Assembly: GCF_001661265.1 (NCBI RefSeq)
Contig: NW_017567001.1
Location: 401,999-465,998 of the forward strand
Direction of reading: 5' to 3'
DNA length: 64,000 nt
DNA from: Saitoella complicata NRRL Y-17804
Taxonomy: Eukaryota; Ascomycota; Saitoellomycetes; Saitoellales; Saitoellaceae
Below, piece by piece: positions 32,387-43,381 of this stretch (position 1 is its first letter; each line of letters opens with the position of its first letter). The notes beneath the pieces were generated by a model. The model worked only from the letters and a program-made list of their open reading frames with translations. It made no database searches and was not told the DNA's origin. The position numbers were made by a program, and so were the translations under genes.

Positions 32387-34631
32387 ATGGCTCCCTTCAA
32401 ATTCGGTCTTGAGGACCCTGATGACAGCGCAATGACCATTGATTTCGATCTCGATGATTCTCCGGACGCGACTTTACCCCGGGCCCCCATCAAGGCAGGC
32501 AGTTTGAAGACGTGGCAGAAACGACGGACGCTGAAGGCCATTGTGCATCCGTTGCTTGCTGAGGGCGTAGCGTGGATTGATACAAATGGAAAGGAAACTA
32601 CGGACGTGCGGATCACTGAGCAGGAGACGAGGGTATACGGGACTGGGCTACCTGGATTGGGGATGGATCCGGACGTTGCGAAGGTATTCAGCCAACCGCC
32701 CGCTTCTCGTGTCAATTGGACTAAACCATCGTGAAATGTAGTACATCCTACAATTCGCCCACATTTTCGCCGATATACAAAAGGAGTTCACTCAGGATTT
32801 CGCACATCTTCCGTCCTTCTCAACACCCAATACACCCGCACATACCTCCCGCGTGTCGATCCCGCGCTTCTCCAGACTTTACCGCGATACCCTTTTTGCC
32901 ATGGGAAAACGCCTCGCACAAGGATCACCGGCCAGCGAACTGGCTCTTGATTGTCGCTCCATCTGGCTGCTCTTCGAAGCGGTGTACTTCCCTGAGAATG
33001 GCGGCGTGGCAGAGAGTCTGATGAACTGGCTAAACTCGTACGATCCGAAACCGGCGACCGAAGATGGACAGGATATCATGACATACCGACCACCCGCCGC
33101 GCACCCCGAGTTCTGGAATTACATCTATACGGCGACGACTAGGGGGTTGTTCTCGCAAGCAGCTGAGTGTTTGAGCTATGGTGGGTTGGCGCAACAAGAT
33201 CCAAGCGGACAGAAGGCGGCGGATGCGGTATCGGAGTTGTTGCGTGACGCCCCTCGACGCACGGGGAAGGGCGCACAGGATCAGAGAGAGTTCGACGGGA
33301 AATGGAGAGCGTGGCGCGGACGTGTGATTAACACCACTACAGCCATTCAGAAACAGGTCACGAATCAAAACGTGTCTGCTGCTTTCCGTCAGTTGATGGA
33401 GTTGTTAAAGGGTGACAAAGATGCCATCTTTAGTGTCGCCGAGACCCTTCCGGAGGCGGTTTGTGCACTTGCGCTGTTGTATGATCCGGTTAAGACTGCG
33501 ACGTCGGATCAAGTCAAGAGGTTTTGGGAGATGGCGAATGTTGAGGGGTTCAGTATCGATTCTACCCTAGACAGCGAAGTCATCTTTGACAAGGTATGTC
33601 AAGGCGACGTTTACGGCGCACTCGTTAAATGCCACGTCCTTGGAGCCGAGCTGGGATTGTCGGCACATCTCGGTGATTTAATGGAGAAAGCGGATTTGTT
33701 GGAGAAGTTTGAGGATGAGGTCATGCAGGGAGCAGATGTGCGACAATGGTTCTTGTTGGAATTTGGAGAGCGGGTCATGGCTGGTTCGGAGGATAATTGG
33801 GAACATGCTGTTGCGTATTGGCGTGCGGCTGGTGACACTGGCATGGAACGTATGGCTCAGGCTTTGCCACGGGTACCACTCACGTCGGAGAAGAAGGCTA
33901 TGAGGGTCGTGGAGGTATGCACCGAGCTCGGTCTCGATGCGGAAGCAGTGGAAGTTAGCACGAACTGGGCCAGAATATTGGAGAGTCAAGGCAAGGTTGG
34001 AGAAGCCTTGAAAGTATTCGATAAAGTCGAGAACGTGGCGCATATCGACCGTATCGCATGGATGCTGTTTGAGAAAGCGTTGTTGCAGGGGAAGAGACCA
34101 TCACCAACCCAAGACCCGATACTCGAAGATATCTTGTCGGAACCTGGGAAGAACAGTCCCCAGCTCGCGACGTTGATCGCGCCATATGCGACGCTACACG
34201 CGTACTACCAATATCTACGCGAAGGTCAAGACGGACGAATTGGAGCTGCGGCACATTTGACGAGTATCCTCCGCGCGCCAGAGACACCTCGACACTACCT
34301 CCCCCTCCTGATCGCGGAACTATTACCGTTGTTGGATACCACCCTACCCAGATGTTTCGCCTTGAGGGATTTATTCGAGGTCGCAGCGGTCGTGGAGGAG
34401 TATTTTGATGTCTCTACGCAGAATGAGACGAGGGAGGAGGGTGTGCGGTTGTTGCAGGAGGCGCTGGATAATGCGAGAGCTGCCGTAGGTAAGAGAGGAT
34501 GGGAGAGTGGGGATTGGAGAGGGGGAGTTGCGGGGGGGATGAGGAAGGCGGAGGATGTTGTTGCGTTGGTTAGGATGCAGATTGTTAGGACGGTTGGGAG
34601 GGGGTGGGTTGATGGTGAGGAGGGTGTGTAG
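32387..34631 (+). CDS. NUP85: Nuclear pore Y-complex subunit Nup85
   Basis: Exons 32387-32683 and 32742-34631 (58-nt intron, GTATTC donor, GACTAAAC branch, TGTAG acceptor) give 728 aa; yeast Nup85 is 744. Nup85 is an ACE1-type helical scaffold in the Nup84/Y complex. After the join the protein reads DVAKYILQFAHIFADIQKEF, then FSRLYRDTLFAMGKRLAQG, SIWLLFEAVYFPENGG and HPEFWNYIYTATTRGLF. These, with LAQQDPSG and the trunk-helix pattern (WEHAVAYWRAAGDTGMERM), match the family. The region around the intron is needed for the first helices. Codons become extremely G-rich over the last 150 bases before TAG. Confidence 0.88.
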
Positions 34632-35031
34632 GGGAGGGTAGGGAGGGAATGGGGGTTGTCTTGCTGTGCGGGACGGAGATGATCATAGAGGCTAGCGACA
34701 TTTGGGATTGGATTCTAGTATTTTCGTATTCGAATACAATAATAGAGAGGGATATCTTCATATCCTGCCTTGGTTCAGGGTTGTTGCAAATGGCAATGTC
34801 GAGGATAGTTGTAAGAGATTGGCCAAGGAATAATAAGAGTTCGTTTCTATTAGGCATATATGTTTCATGCCGCGTCTTTGTATGCTATCAACCGCTGTGT
34901 TGACCTTGTCTACTCTAGTATAAGAAACCCAATTCATAAGACACATATCCACCATGTACTTCATGCGCATCTCACGCTCTAACACCGTTCATCCATGTCG
35001 TCGATCATCAATTCCCATGCTCATGTCCAGT
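34632..35031. other. Convergent spacer, 400 bases, between NUP85 and the TPT transporter
   Basis: AT-rich 3' flanks of two convergent genes. Minus-strand frames of 75-90 codons here are not supported by any family feature. No RNA gene recognised. Confidence 0.4.
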
Positions 35032-36128
35032 TCAGACAACCAACTTCCCCTTCCCCTTCTCCTCAATCTCCTCCATCCTAACCTGCTCATACTGCGCCTC
35101 ACTCCCCCTCCCACCCCCACCAATAACAGCCTTCTTCGTCTTCCCCCACGCATACAACCCACTCCCACCCAAAATGGCGGCCATACCCAAGTATCTCGAC
35201 CCAACGTTCGGCTCGTTGAGGACCACGATCGCGAGGAGACTTTGCGCGACACCACGGGCTGCGGTGACGATCATGTGGGTCGTTGGGGATGTCACTGAGA
35301 TCTGGGTGAATGTTGCCACGGTGAGGAGGAAGGAGGAAAGACCTGTGATGAGGGAGCCGTGGAGGAATGAGCGGAGTGCGAGGGGGGAGGTGAGGGATAG
35401 CGACACCAGTGACGCATACTCGCCCGTGAAGACGAAGATTGGGAGGAGTGTGACGAACGCCATGATATTCGTCATGAAAATCATCGAAAAGACGCCTGTC
35501 TCCCCCTCCCTCTTCCCCAAAAAGATCTTGACAACAATCGTCTCCACAGCCGTCGTCAATGAACTCCCAACCCCAAGTGCGACACCAATCGTCGACGTCT
35601 GCATCTGATCTAGATCCGTGACGACCCCGAATACGAAGCCGAGCATGACGAGGCCTGCGCCGAGGAGGGAGTGAGGAGAGTATGTGGGTTTGGGGGCGAG
35701 GAAGATGGAGCCGAGGATTAGGGTGAAGGGGAGGAGGAGGCCGCGGGCGATTTGGTAGAAGGAGGCGTTTACGGCAGCGAGGCAGTAGGTCTTTGCGAGG
35801 ACGCCTACGAGGCGGGCGAGTGCCAAGGGGTAGAAGGATCTCCAGACCTAGATGTCCCACAGATGTTAGCTGAGGATGTTGGCGTTGTGGGAAGAGGAAT
35901 GGGACATACCCGCCATGAGGAAGAAACACCTTTCAGCCAACCCAAAGGCATCCCAACAACGGCGATACACCCCACCGCGACGAGGTACTGCATCAACAAT
36001 AACGCGCTTGGCGAGTTCACGGTCGTGAGTGCATGTTTCGAGGTGAGGGTGACGAGGATTGCGGAGGATGAGTGGAAGAGGATCGTTGCAGCGACTTTCA
36101 GCTTTGAGGGTTGCTGATCTGCGGCCAT
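35032..36128 (-). CDS. TPT-family nucleotide-sugar transporter (SLC35C1/GDP-sugar type)
   Basis: Exons 36128-35910 and 35847-35032 (62-nt intron) encode 344 aa with about ten membrane helices. The C-terminal block TQISVTSPTTHMIVTAARGV, then QSLLAIVVLNEPNVGSRYLG and GGSGLYAWGK, is the TPT/EamA signature and resembles GDP-fucose/GDP-mannose-type Golgi transporters (SLC35C1). VNASFYQIARGLLLPFTLIL fits helices III-IV of that group. Substrate cannot be told from sequence. The start MAADQQPSKLKVAA was chosen over an upstream in-frame extension to 36272 because the extension would run into the divergent pyruvyl-transferase gene. The tail is Lys/Glu-rich and cytosolic. Confidence 0.88.
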
Positions 36129-36296
36129 ATTGAAATGTTCGAAGAGGGAGGAGGGAGGAGGGATGGATGGTGTTGTGTTTTGGGTCGAGGCGGGTTGTGC
36201 ACGGCCATGCAAGGGTTTCAACACCCGAGCTTTTATGAGCCGCAACGCCGCAACGTCCAACGCGTCGACCATTCGAAGGGAAGGGAAACGGTCAAG

Positions 36297-37538
36297 ATGA
36301 TCGCACTCAATATCGGTATCCTCAAGCAGAAGAAATGGCTGGCGGCCTCGGCGGCGGGCCTCTTCCTCTTCTTCCTCCTCCTGACCTTCCCGTCCGCGCC
36401 GTCTTCATACACCTCCGGCACCTCCACCTCGACCTCGGGTTCGTCACGGGCTGACAACGCAGTCGAGATCAGCACCAAGAAGATCTCCTACGACAAAACC
36501 ACTCCCCCGACGGTGGGCTGCGAATCCATCGTCATCGCACAACAACAACTTCTCATCTCAGAATACACCAAAATCCTCAAAGACATCCGCTACGTAAACA
36601 TCTGGGGCTACCTCGAAACTGAAAACAAAGGCGATGCAGCGATCTGGGTCGCGCAACAAATTTTGCTCAACATGCTCGGTATTACGACGATGGAGGTTTG
36701 CCGGTATGTTGATCGAGATTGCGATATTGAGAAGTTTGCGGGTGCGCTCAAGGAGCACGAGCATTCCGCCATCGTCATCGCAGGTGGTGGAAATACGAAT
36801 GATTTCTACTGGGATGACGTTCCCTCCCGATTCAAAATGATGGCCAAGTTCCCCGACGTCCCGGTTCGCTCGTTCCCGCAATCAATCTACTTCACCAAAC
36901 CCGACAAACTAAACCAAACCCTCACCAATTACGGTGCCCACCCCGATCTCCAGCTCTGTGCCCGCGATCGCCCATCCTTCGATTTCCTGGAAGAACACTT
37001 CAAACCACAGGGCATCGACACCCGTCTCACCCCCGACATCGCATTCATGTTCGGCGACCGACACGACATCCGTCTCAACACCCCCAAGAAATGGGATATC
37101 CTCATCCTTGCCCGGGACGACTGGGAAGTAACCAAAGGTGCCGAATCCGAGCTCAAGGAGGGTGAAGGCACGCTCACCCTACCCACGGGCCGAACCGTAA
37201 CCTACAAGAAAATCGACTGGAAAAAGATTCCGACGGGGGGGATAAACGATGAGGGACACAAAGAACTCGGCAAAAACCAACGCGCTTACGCGAAAGCTAT
37301 GGATGGGTTCGCGCTTCTCGCCTCGAGTAGGTTCGTCATTACGGATCGTTTGCATGGGCATATCATGACTACGGTATTGGGTGTGCCGCATGTTCTCTTG
37401 GACTCGAAGTTGAAGAAGAACTTGAATTACCATGGGACGTGGACGGAGGAGTGTGGGTGTGTTAGGGTTGTGGATGATATGGGTGAGGCGATGGGTATGG
37501 CGGGGATGTTTTTCGAGGTTGCGGAGAATAGGGCATAA
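36297..37538 (+). CDS. Polysaccharide pyruvyl transferase-like Golgi enzyme (Pvg1-like)
   Basis: A 413-residue type II membrane protein. Residues about 14-32 are the signal anchor (WLAASAAGLFLFFLLL), then a Ser/Thr-rich stem. The catalytic domain shows the PS_pyruv_trans pattern: GYLETENKGDAAIWVAQQIL, VIAGGGNTNDFYWDD, RSFPQSIYF, LCARDRPSFDFLEEHF, TPDIAFMFG and FVITDRLHGHIMTTVLGVPH. Fission-yeast Pvg1 uses PEP to put pyruvate ketals on terminal galactose of N-glycans, giving the cell surface negative charge. Same family and topology here; acceptor is inference. The ATG at 36297 gives the membrane anchor directly. Head-to-head with the nucleotide-sugar transporter with 168 bases between starts. 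Confidence 0.9.
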   Translation: MIALNIGILKQKKWLAASAAGLFLFFLLLTFPSAPSSYTSGTSTSTSGSSRADNAVEISTKKISYDKTTPPTVGCESIVIAQQQLLISEYTKILKDIRYVNIWGYLETENKGDAAIWVAQQILLNMLGITTMEVCRYVDRDCDIEKFAGALKEHEHSAIVIAGGGNTNDFYWDDVPSRFKMMAKFPDVPVRSFPQSIYFTKPDKLNQTLTNYGAHPDLQLCARDRPSFDFLEEHFKPQGIDTRLTPDIAFMFGDRHDIRLNTPKKWDILILARDDWEVTKGAESELKEGEGTLTLPTGRTVTYKKIDWKKIPTGGINDEGHKELGKNQRAYAKAMDGFALLASSRFVITDRLHGHIMTTVLGVPHVLLDSKLKKNLNYHGTWTEECGCVRVVDDMGEAMGMAGMFFEVAENRA

Positions 37539-37603
37539 AGGAATCTATAGCTATAGAAGCAAATTATTTATTTTCTGATACAGCTGTCGTGCGTGGGGTG
37601 GAG

Positions 37604-38918
37604 TTATTTGTCCCATTTTGCAGGTCGTCCGAATAACCACACAACCTCCCCACACTCCACCCCAAACATCCTCATCCACACCTTCGCTTCTTCGAAAAAC
37701 CCTGACTCGACATACCCACACGTGTAAACCTCACTAGCCCATACCCACCCCACCAGAAACACAACTCGATACACCCATCCCGGTCTCCTTGCTCCGGAAA
37801 AGTAGAAAGTTTCGAGAGTACAACCCAGCCCGTTGAGCAGGAAGTAAAGGATGTTTATTCCGCGGACGTGCCCGGCGGACATCCAAGTTAGGTATTCGTG
37901 GGCGAGGCCGGAGAGGAGGAATGTGAAGAGAGCGGCGGTTGCGTTTTCGCAGGGTCCGCGTTTTTTGGCATCGTTCTTTCTTTCGGTCTCGTGAGTGGAT
38001 ACGCTTTGAGAGTCGCGACGGGAGCGTGTTTCGGGACGAAAGAGGAGTTTGCAACATGGGCAACTCACCCTCTCGAAAACCACCACATGCAAAACCTCAT
38101 GAACCGGCAAATTCCACCTCCTCGCCCACAAATCCCGGAACCCCCCCGCCCGCCAAACCCGCCTGAACATCCCCCTCTGCCTTACACCCCCTACAAGCCC
38201 TGCCACCGCAAAGAAACCCCCGACGAAGCCCTCGAGCGAGATGAGGAGGATGAAGCCCAACAAAGCCATGTAGAGGCGTGCTTGGGAGAATGACATGTAG
38301 AAGAAGGAGGCGGGTGGGGGGATACAGCGGAAGAGGAGGAGGGAGAAGGCTATTTTGGGGAGGGAGGTGAGGAGGAGGTGGTGGGTGTTTTCGAGGCGGG
38401 GGGAGAGGTGTTTGGTAGGGTGGGAGTGATTGTGGGGGAGATGGGGGGAGGCGGAGGTTGTGGGGAAGGTTAGCATGTGGGACCAGAATTGGGTTGGGGT
38501 CCATTGCGATGATTTGTGCGGTTCGATGAATGACATCTTGACATTGCCAACGTATTAGAATGAGAACGAGAGGAAGGGGAGAATAGGAACATACCCAATA
38601 TATCCTCAACGAACACACAAACGCCAAAACCCCCAACGAAAAATCCACAATCACAGACCCACTCTTCTGCCGCCCCCACACCATCCCTGGAAAGAGCACG
38701 ACGAACGCGATCGTGCTCCATCCCGCCAGTTTGTGTCTCCGAGACGAGGGAGGAAGGCGGAGGGATGGGTAGAGGAGTAGTTGGAAGATGGAGAAGTAGA
38801 GGAGGTAGACGGAGATGATTAGGGCGGGGGGACGGTTCCAGTGGATTGCGGGGAGGGGGTGGGGGGTTACTGGGAGGCCGAGGTGTTGGAAGAGGTGGCC
38901 GATGGTGGAGATTGGCAT
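37604..38918 (-). CDS. Wax-synthase-like MBOAT acyltransferase
   Basis: Exons 38918-38595 and 38536-37604 (58-nt intron) give 418 aa with about eight membrane helices. The motif GFRDLWARRWNLPVHEVLHV is the fungal/plant wax-synthase (MBOAT_2) signature, and the later SGLAHEYLTWM supplies the presumed catalytic His. The RVSCPCCKLLF segment between them is Cys-rich and unusual, followed by a charged loop that varies between fungi. Family members esterify acyl-CoA to fatty alcohols or to secondary-metabolite hydroxyls; substrate unknown here. Tail-to-tail with the pyruvyl transferase (65 bases apart) and head-to-head with TM9SF (304 bases between starts). Confidence 0.82.
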
Positions 38919-39222
38919 GGCGTTGTGTGTGATTGCAAGGGAAGAGGAGGAGATGGGGAGTTCTGCTTATGCTTAAGGGTTGGATGTGAAGTCATGAGAT
39001 CATTGACGTGGGTGCTAGTCTCATGTCATGGCGAAGTCGGCGACCTCGAAGCGATTTGGTAAGCGAGACTCGTAAACTGAAAGTCGAGAAGGTTACGACG
39101 GGTCCATCGGCAAGAACTCCCAGGATTCGGAGGTCAGCCGTGGTGGTGCGTTGGCGTCGGCACCCGCGGAACTCTTGGCGACGAAACACGACACCAATTG
39201 CAATTGCATTCATCCAGCCAGC

Positions 39223-41106
39223 ATGCGATCCCTCCTCGCGATGCTGCTGAGCATATGGGCCCTGCTACTCCCCCTCACAACCGCCTTCTACATCCCCGCC
39301 ATCTCGCCAAACTACTACCATACCGCCGACCCAATCCCCCTCCAAGTCAACAAACTAACCTCCTCCAAAACCCAACTCCCCTACGCCTACTACGACCTCC
39401 CCTTCTACCCAAAACCCCGCAACCCCCACAGAGTATCTCTCAATCTCGGCGAAGTACTACGGGGTGACAAAATCATGGGGAGTGACTACGAGTTGCGGAT
39501 GGGCGAGGATGTTGATTGTAAGTGGTTGGGGGATGTAGAGATAAGCGCTGATCAGGCACGGAGAGCGGAGGAGATGGTTAGGGAGGAGTATGTGATTGAG
39601 TGGATTGTTGATAATTTACCGGGTGCGACGTCGTATATCACAGAAGACCGCACGAAGAAATACTACGGCGCGGGGTTTCGGATGGGGAGCTTCGTTGATG
39701 GGAGGGCGAGATTGAATAACCACGTCACCATCGTCTTGAAGTGGCGTGCGGCGGCGATGGATCCCTCCAAAAGGCTTATTGTTGCGTTCGAAGTGTATCC
39801 GAAATCAATCGCGGGCCCACCAGGGACCTGTCCCCCCGTCCTCGAAGCACCCGGTCTCCCACCCTTCGAACTCACCGGCGATCCAGCACTGATAACATAC
39901 ACCTACTCCGTCTATTGGCGCGAAGACAACGAGGGCCCGGGTTGGGACGATCGGTGGAGTATGTATATGCTCGGCGGCGTAGAGGGGGCAAGCGGGAGCG
40001 GGAGTGTGGTTCATTGGGTTTCGGTGGTGAATAGTTGTGGGATTGTGGTGTTGCTCACAGTCATGATCGCCATGATCCTCATCCGGACGCTGAAGCGCGA
40101 TATCTCCTCCTACAACGCCGTCCCAGACTCCGAATCGCTGGAGGCGGAGACGGAGACGGAGACGGAGAGCGCGGGGTGGAAGTTGGTTCGTGGTGATGTT
40201 TTCAGACCACCGCGACACCCCGGGGCCTTTGCGGCCCTCATCGGCAGCGGCGTCCAAATTGCCGCCGCAAGCGCCGGGGTCCTCGTCCTCAGCGCACTCG
40301 GCGTCCTCAACCCCTCCTACCGCGGCGGATTCCTAGGCGTCGCACTCCTTCTCTTCGTCTCCGCCGGGTTCATGTCCGGGTACGTCTCCGCCCGAATTTA
40401 TACCGCATTCAACGGACAACGTGTCCTGCGGAACGCGCTCGTTACGGCGTGTGCGGTGCCGGGGATTGGTGTTTTGGTTTTGGGGGGGTTGAATTTGGTG
40501 GTTTGGGCGGAGGGGAGTTCGGGGGCGGTGGGGGTGGTGGTGGGTACGTGGGTGTGTGTGTGTGTTCCGCTCGTTCTCGCCGGGGCGTGGGTCGGAAACA
40601 GACAACCCGCGATAATCCAACACTCACCCAAACCCAAACAAATCGCGCCGCAGCCGTGGTGGACGAGGTGGTGGGCCTGCGTGCTGCTTGGCGGCGCGAT
40701 ACCCTTCGCTGTGGTGTTTGTGGAGTTGATGTACATTTTGAGAACATTATGGGTAGACCAGACGGGGTACTACTACCTCTACGGCTTCCTCATCCTCATC
40801 GCCCTCATCCTCGCCCTCACCATCCTCGAGATCTCGATAATCTACACTTACCTTCTCCTATCCGCACAAAACCCCAACTGGTGGTGGCGCGCATTCGTCA
40901 TCGGCGCATCACCTGCCATATGGGTTTTCGTGTATAGTGTGGTGTGGCATGGGAGGGTGCGGGGGGGGGAGTGGGTTGGTGGGTTGTTGTTTGTGGGATA
41001 TATGGGGGTTGGGTGTGGGGCGTTTGGGTTGGTTGGGGGGATGGGGGGGGTGCTTGGGAGTTGGGTGTTTGTGAGGAGGATTTATGGGGCAATTAAAGCG
41101 GACTGA
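39223..41106 (+). CDS. TM9SF/EMP70 nonaspanin
   Basis: A 627-residue intronless protein. Signal peptide at residues 1-24, then AFYIPAISPNYYHTADPIPL, LPYAYYDLPFY, LGEVLRGDKIMGSDYEL and VIEWIVDNLPG, the conserved lumenal domain of TM9 proteins. The second half has nine membrane helices (from about residue 280), with VFRPPRHPGAFAALIGSGVQ, GYVSARIYTAFNG and YGFLILIALILALTILEISI. TM9 proteins sit in Golgi/endosomes and sort membrane proteins, including glycosyltransferases, and affect adhesion. The C-terminal KAD-type tail (AIKAD) resembles the short retention signals of this family. The frame extends upstream to 39151 only from a TTG, so ATG 39223 is used. Confidence 0.92.
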   Translation: MRSLLAMLLSIWALLLPLTTAFYIPAISPNYYHTADPIPLQVNKLTSSKTQLPYAYYDLPFYPKPRNPHRVSLNLGEVLRGDKIMGSDYELRMGEDVDCKWLGDVEISADQARRAEEMVREEYVIEWIVDNLPGATSYITEDRTKKYYGAGFRMGSFVDGRARLNNHVTIVLKWRAAAMDPSKRLIVAFEVYPKSIAGPPGTCPPVLEAPGLPPFELTGDPALITYTYSVYWREDNEGPGWDDRWSMYMLGGVEGASGSGSVVHWVSVVNSCGIVVLLTVMIAMILIRTLKRDISSYNAVPDSESLEAETETETESAGWKLVRGDVFRPPRHPGAFAALIGSGVQIAAASAGVLVLSALGVLNPSYRGGFLGVALLLFVSAGFMSGYVSARIYTAFNGQRVLRNALVTACAVPGIGVLVLGGLNLVVWAEGSSGAVGVVVGTWVCVCVPLVLAGAWVGNRQPAIIQHSPKPKQIAPQPWWTRWWACVLLGGAIPFAVVFVELMYILRTLWVDQTGYYYLYGFLILIALILALTILEISIIYTYLLLSAQNPNWWWRAFVIGASPAIWVFVYSVVWHGRVRGGEWVGGLLFVGYMGVGCGAFGLVGGMGGVLGSWVFVRRIYGAIKAD

Positions 41107-41266
41107 ATCGTTGTGGTAGCTCGGATATACGTCGTTAATAGCGGACCTTTCCACGGTAACAGATATGACCCGTTCAGCATTTTATAATTCCGAGCTGCAG
41201 CTCCATCTAGCTACCTATTTGTGTATGAACCATAACATCCCAAAACGAACTCCCCCCTCATTACCA

Positions 41267-42853
41267 TCACCTCCCCAAAAGCCTCCCCCAAACCTCTCCC
41301 CCCACCCGCCTCAACCCCTCCCTAACCCCCTCAACCCTCCCCCCCCTCCTCCCAACATCCTCCCACTCCCCCCAATACATCTTCCGCCCCATCTCACCCA
41401 GCAAATTCCGCCCCGGCTCCTTCCGACGCGCGAAATCGATTTCGTTGGGAGGAGTGGGGAGCCAGTATGGGATGGGCTTGGTGTTGAGGTAGGTGTAGGA
41501 TTGGAGAAGGGGTTGCAAGGGGTCAGAGGAGGTGCTGGTGGGGGGAAGGGAGGGAATTAGTGGGATGCCCGCCGAGATTGCGAGGGGGATTGAAGGATGT
41601 GCGAGGCCGGAAGGCGAAAAGTACTCTTCGTTTCCTGGTCCCAGGATCCCGTCCGCTTTCGACAATTCCTCCATCAACGCTGCCACCGACAACCCCCGAT
41701 GAATGGTGTAGTTGACCCCATTCCGCACGAAATGATCAGGGATCGCGACATCCCTCACGTTCATGCTCAGATCGTAGATATCCAGCGTTAGCTGTACCCC
41801 AACCTGCGCCAATACCTCCCATGCTGTACGGAAGTGGTGGAGCATGGGGTATTCGGTCAATAGATCCACACTGTTGGGCGGGAGGATTAGGGCGAGGGAT
41901 GAGTTGTGGAGGGGCTGGGGGTGGGGTGGGTTGTGGAGGGGTGGGGCGGGGACTTTTGGGGTAGCGTCTGCGTCCCTTTTCGTCTTCGAGAGGGTAGCGT
42001 CGAGACCTTCTTGGTTGCCGTCAGACACACCCTTCATTGGTGGTGTGAAGACGGGTGCCCACCACTGAATCCCCGGCCTCGTCCACATCCCGCCCACCGC
42101 ACTGCCCTTATTCTCCTTACCAGTACCAGTACCAGTACCCGTACCCGCCTCCAACGCTTTCGCATCCTCCGCCTCCCACTCATCCACAACGCTTGAGAGG
42201 AACGCGGCCGTGTGCGGAGAGAGGGTAACCATCTCCACCCTTCGCGCTCCAATGAATGGTTTCAGGGCCATGGCTAGGGGTGAGGAGGCGTGTCGCCAGA
42301 GATTGGCGTCGTGGACTACGCAGACCAGTTTGAAGTTGCGGGGGAGACGAGTGATATCATCCGTCAGCGCCGACAACACGGAAGAATAGGTGGTAAAGTC
42401 TTTCTCGCAGGTCGAGAGGACGAGCGTGTCCGGCAATGGTTCCTCATCCGCGGGTCTCCCACCCTGTGCTTTAGCTGCGGCGGAAGAGGTGTACGCAAAC
42501 TCACTCGGCTGACGAATGGTGAGCGTCGCCGTTTCCGGAAGAAGTGAGTGGAGGTATGAATCTGGTCCGAAACGGGAGGCGGAGGAGAGGTGGAGGGTTA
42601 TATCGGATGTGTGCTCGCCGAGGTATTGGAGGAGGGGTGCGATCACGTCTGTATTTTCGCCGCTCTACACCGGGATGTTAGAATAAGAAGGATTTGGAGA
42701 GAGGAGGGGTGTTACGGATTCGGTGATGACGACTCGTTTTGACGAGGAGCGCAGGAGGGAGGAGGCATCACTGGGGGAGGCGCCTGACCAGAGTAGGACG
42801 GTGATGAAGAAGAAAGCGGCGAGAGTCGCTATGACATATCGCGGTGGTATCAT
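41267..42853 (-). CDS. Putative type II Golgi glycosyltransferase, paralogue of the 52.9-54.3 kb gene
   Basis: Exons 42853-42716 and 42664-41267 (51-nt intron, GTAACA donor, TTCTAACAT branch, TGTAG acceptor) give 511 aa. A short cytosolic Arg-bearing start, then a membrane anchor (YVIATLAAFFFITVLLW) and a Ser-rich stem. The globular part shares ordered blocks with the gene at 52948-54279: VVITESSGENTDVI versus VDVIETGGSHDEV, LVLSTCEKDF versus VVLTTCELDI, VCVVHDANLWRH versus CTIHHADRWN, and ALKPFIGARRVEMVTLS versus ALKPWVEAGSVTFLTLS. The family is common in fungi and looks like a GT-B fold glycosyltransferase, but no activity is known to me. A GT-dipeptide microsatellite is coded at about 42121-42150. 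The 3' end is extremely G-rich. Confidence 0.72.
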
Positions 42854-43381
42854 CCTCTTCTTCTTCTCTTCCACTTGTCAACACCGAGGTCTGTTGGTGG
42901 TGAACAGCAACATCGACCCGCGGGTGGTTTAGCCAGGGGGGTGCAGATCGTCAAAGTCTAAGCGCAGCTGCCCATGGAGCAACACGATGGTGCTTAAAAA
43001 CCGGGAAGGGTGGACAAAGAGGGAACACCCCTCGAGATGGGACGATTGGTATCATTCATACTGCTAACAGACGTTATTGTGTACAGCGGTGGGAACACTT
43101 CCTCGAAGGCGTCTTGGACCTTAGCGTAATCAAGGAACTTGAGAGTTCCCATGATAATCAATCGGTCCAAATTGTAGTGTACTCTTTGAAAGACGCAAAG
43201 GTACTGGGAACTCATTTTTCAGTGATTTGAAGACCTCGCTCGTGCATTGCTGCTATGTGCAAAGTTCTTGACGGGCATTTCCGTACATGCACGAGAGCCC
43301 TGTAAGCGTAAGAGAAAACACCTCCAAGCAGCTCGAAAAAAGGTCTGGGAAACTCAGTAAGGGCTCAAAATGCTTGGGAAG
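42854..43381. other. Left flank of the transposon island, 528 bases
   Basis: Composition becomes AT-richer than the neighbouring genes. A minus-strand frame at 42994-43215 (73 codons, ATG start) has no recognisable feature. I could not find a convincing terminal inverted repeat for the adjacent transposase here. Confidence 0.4.
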
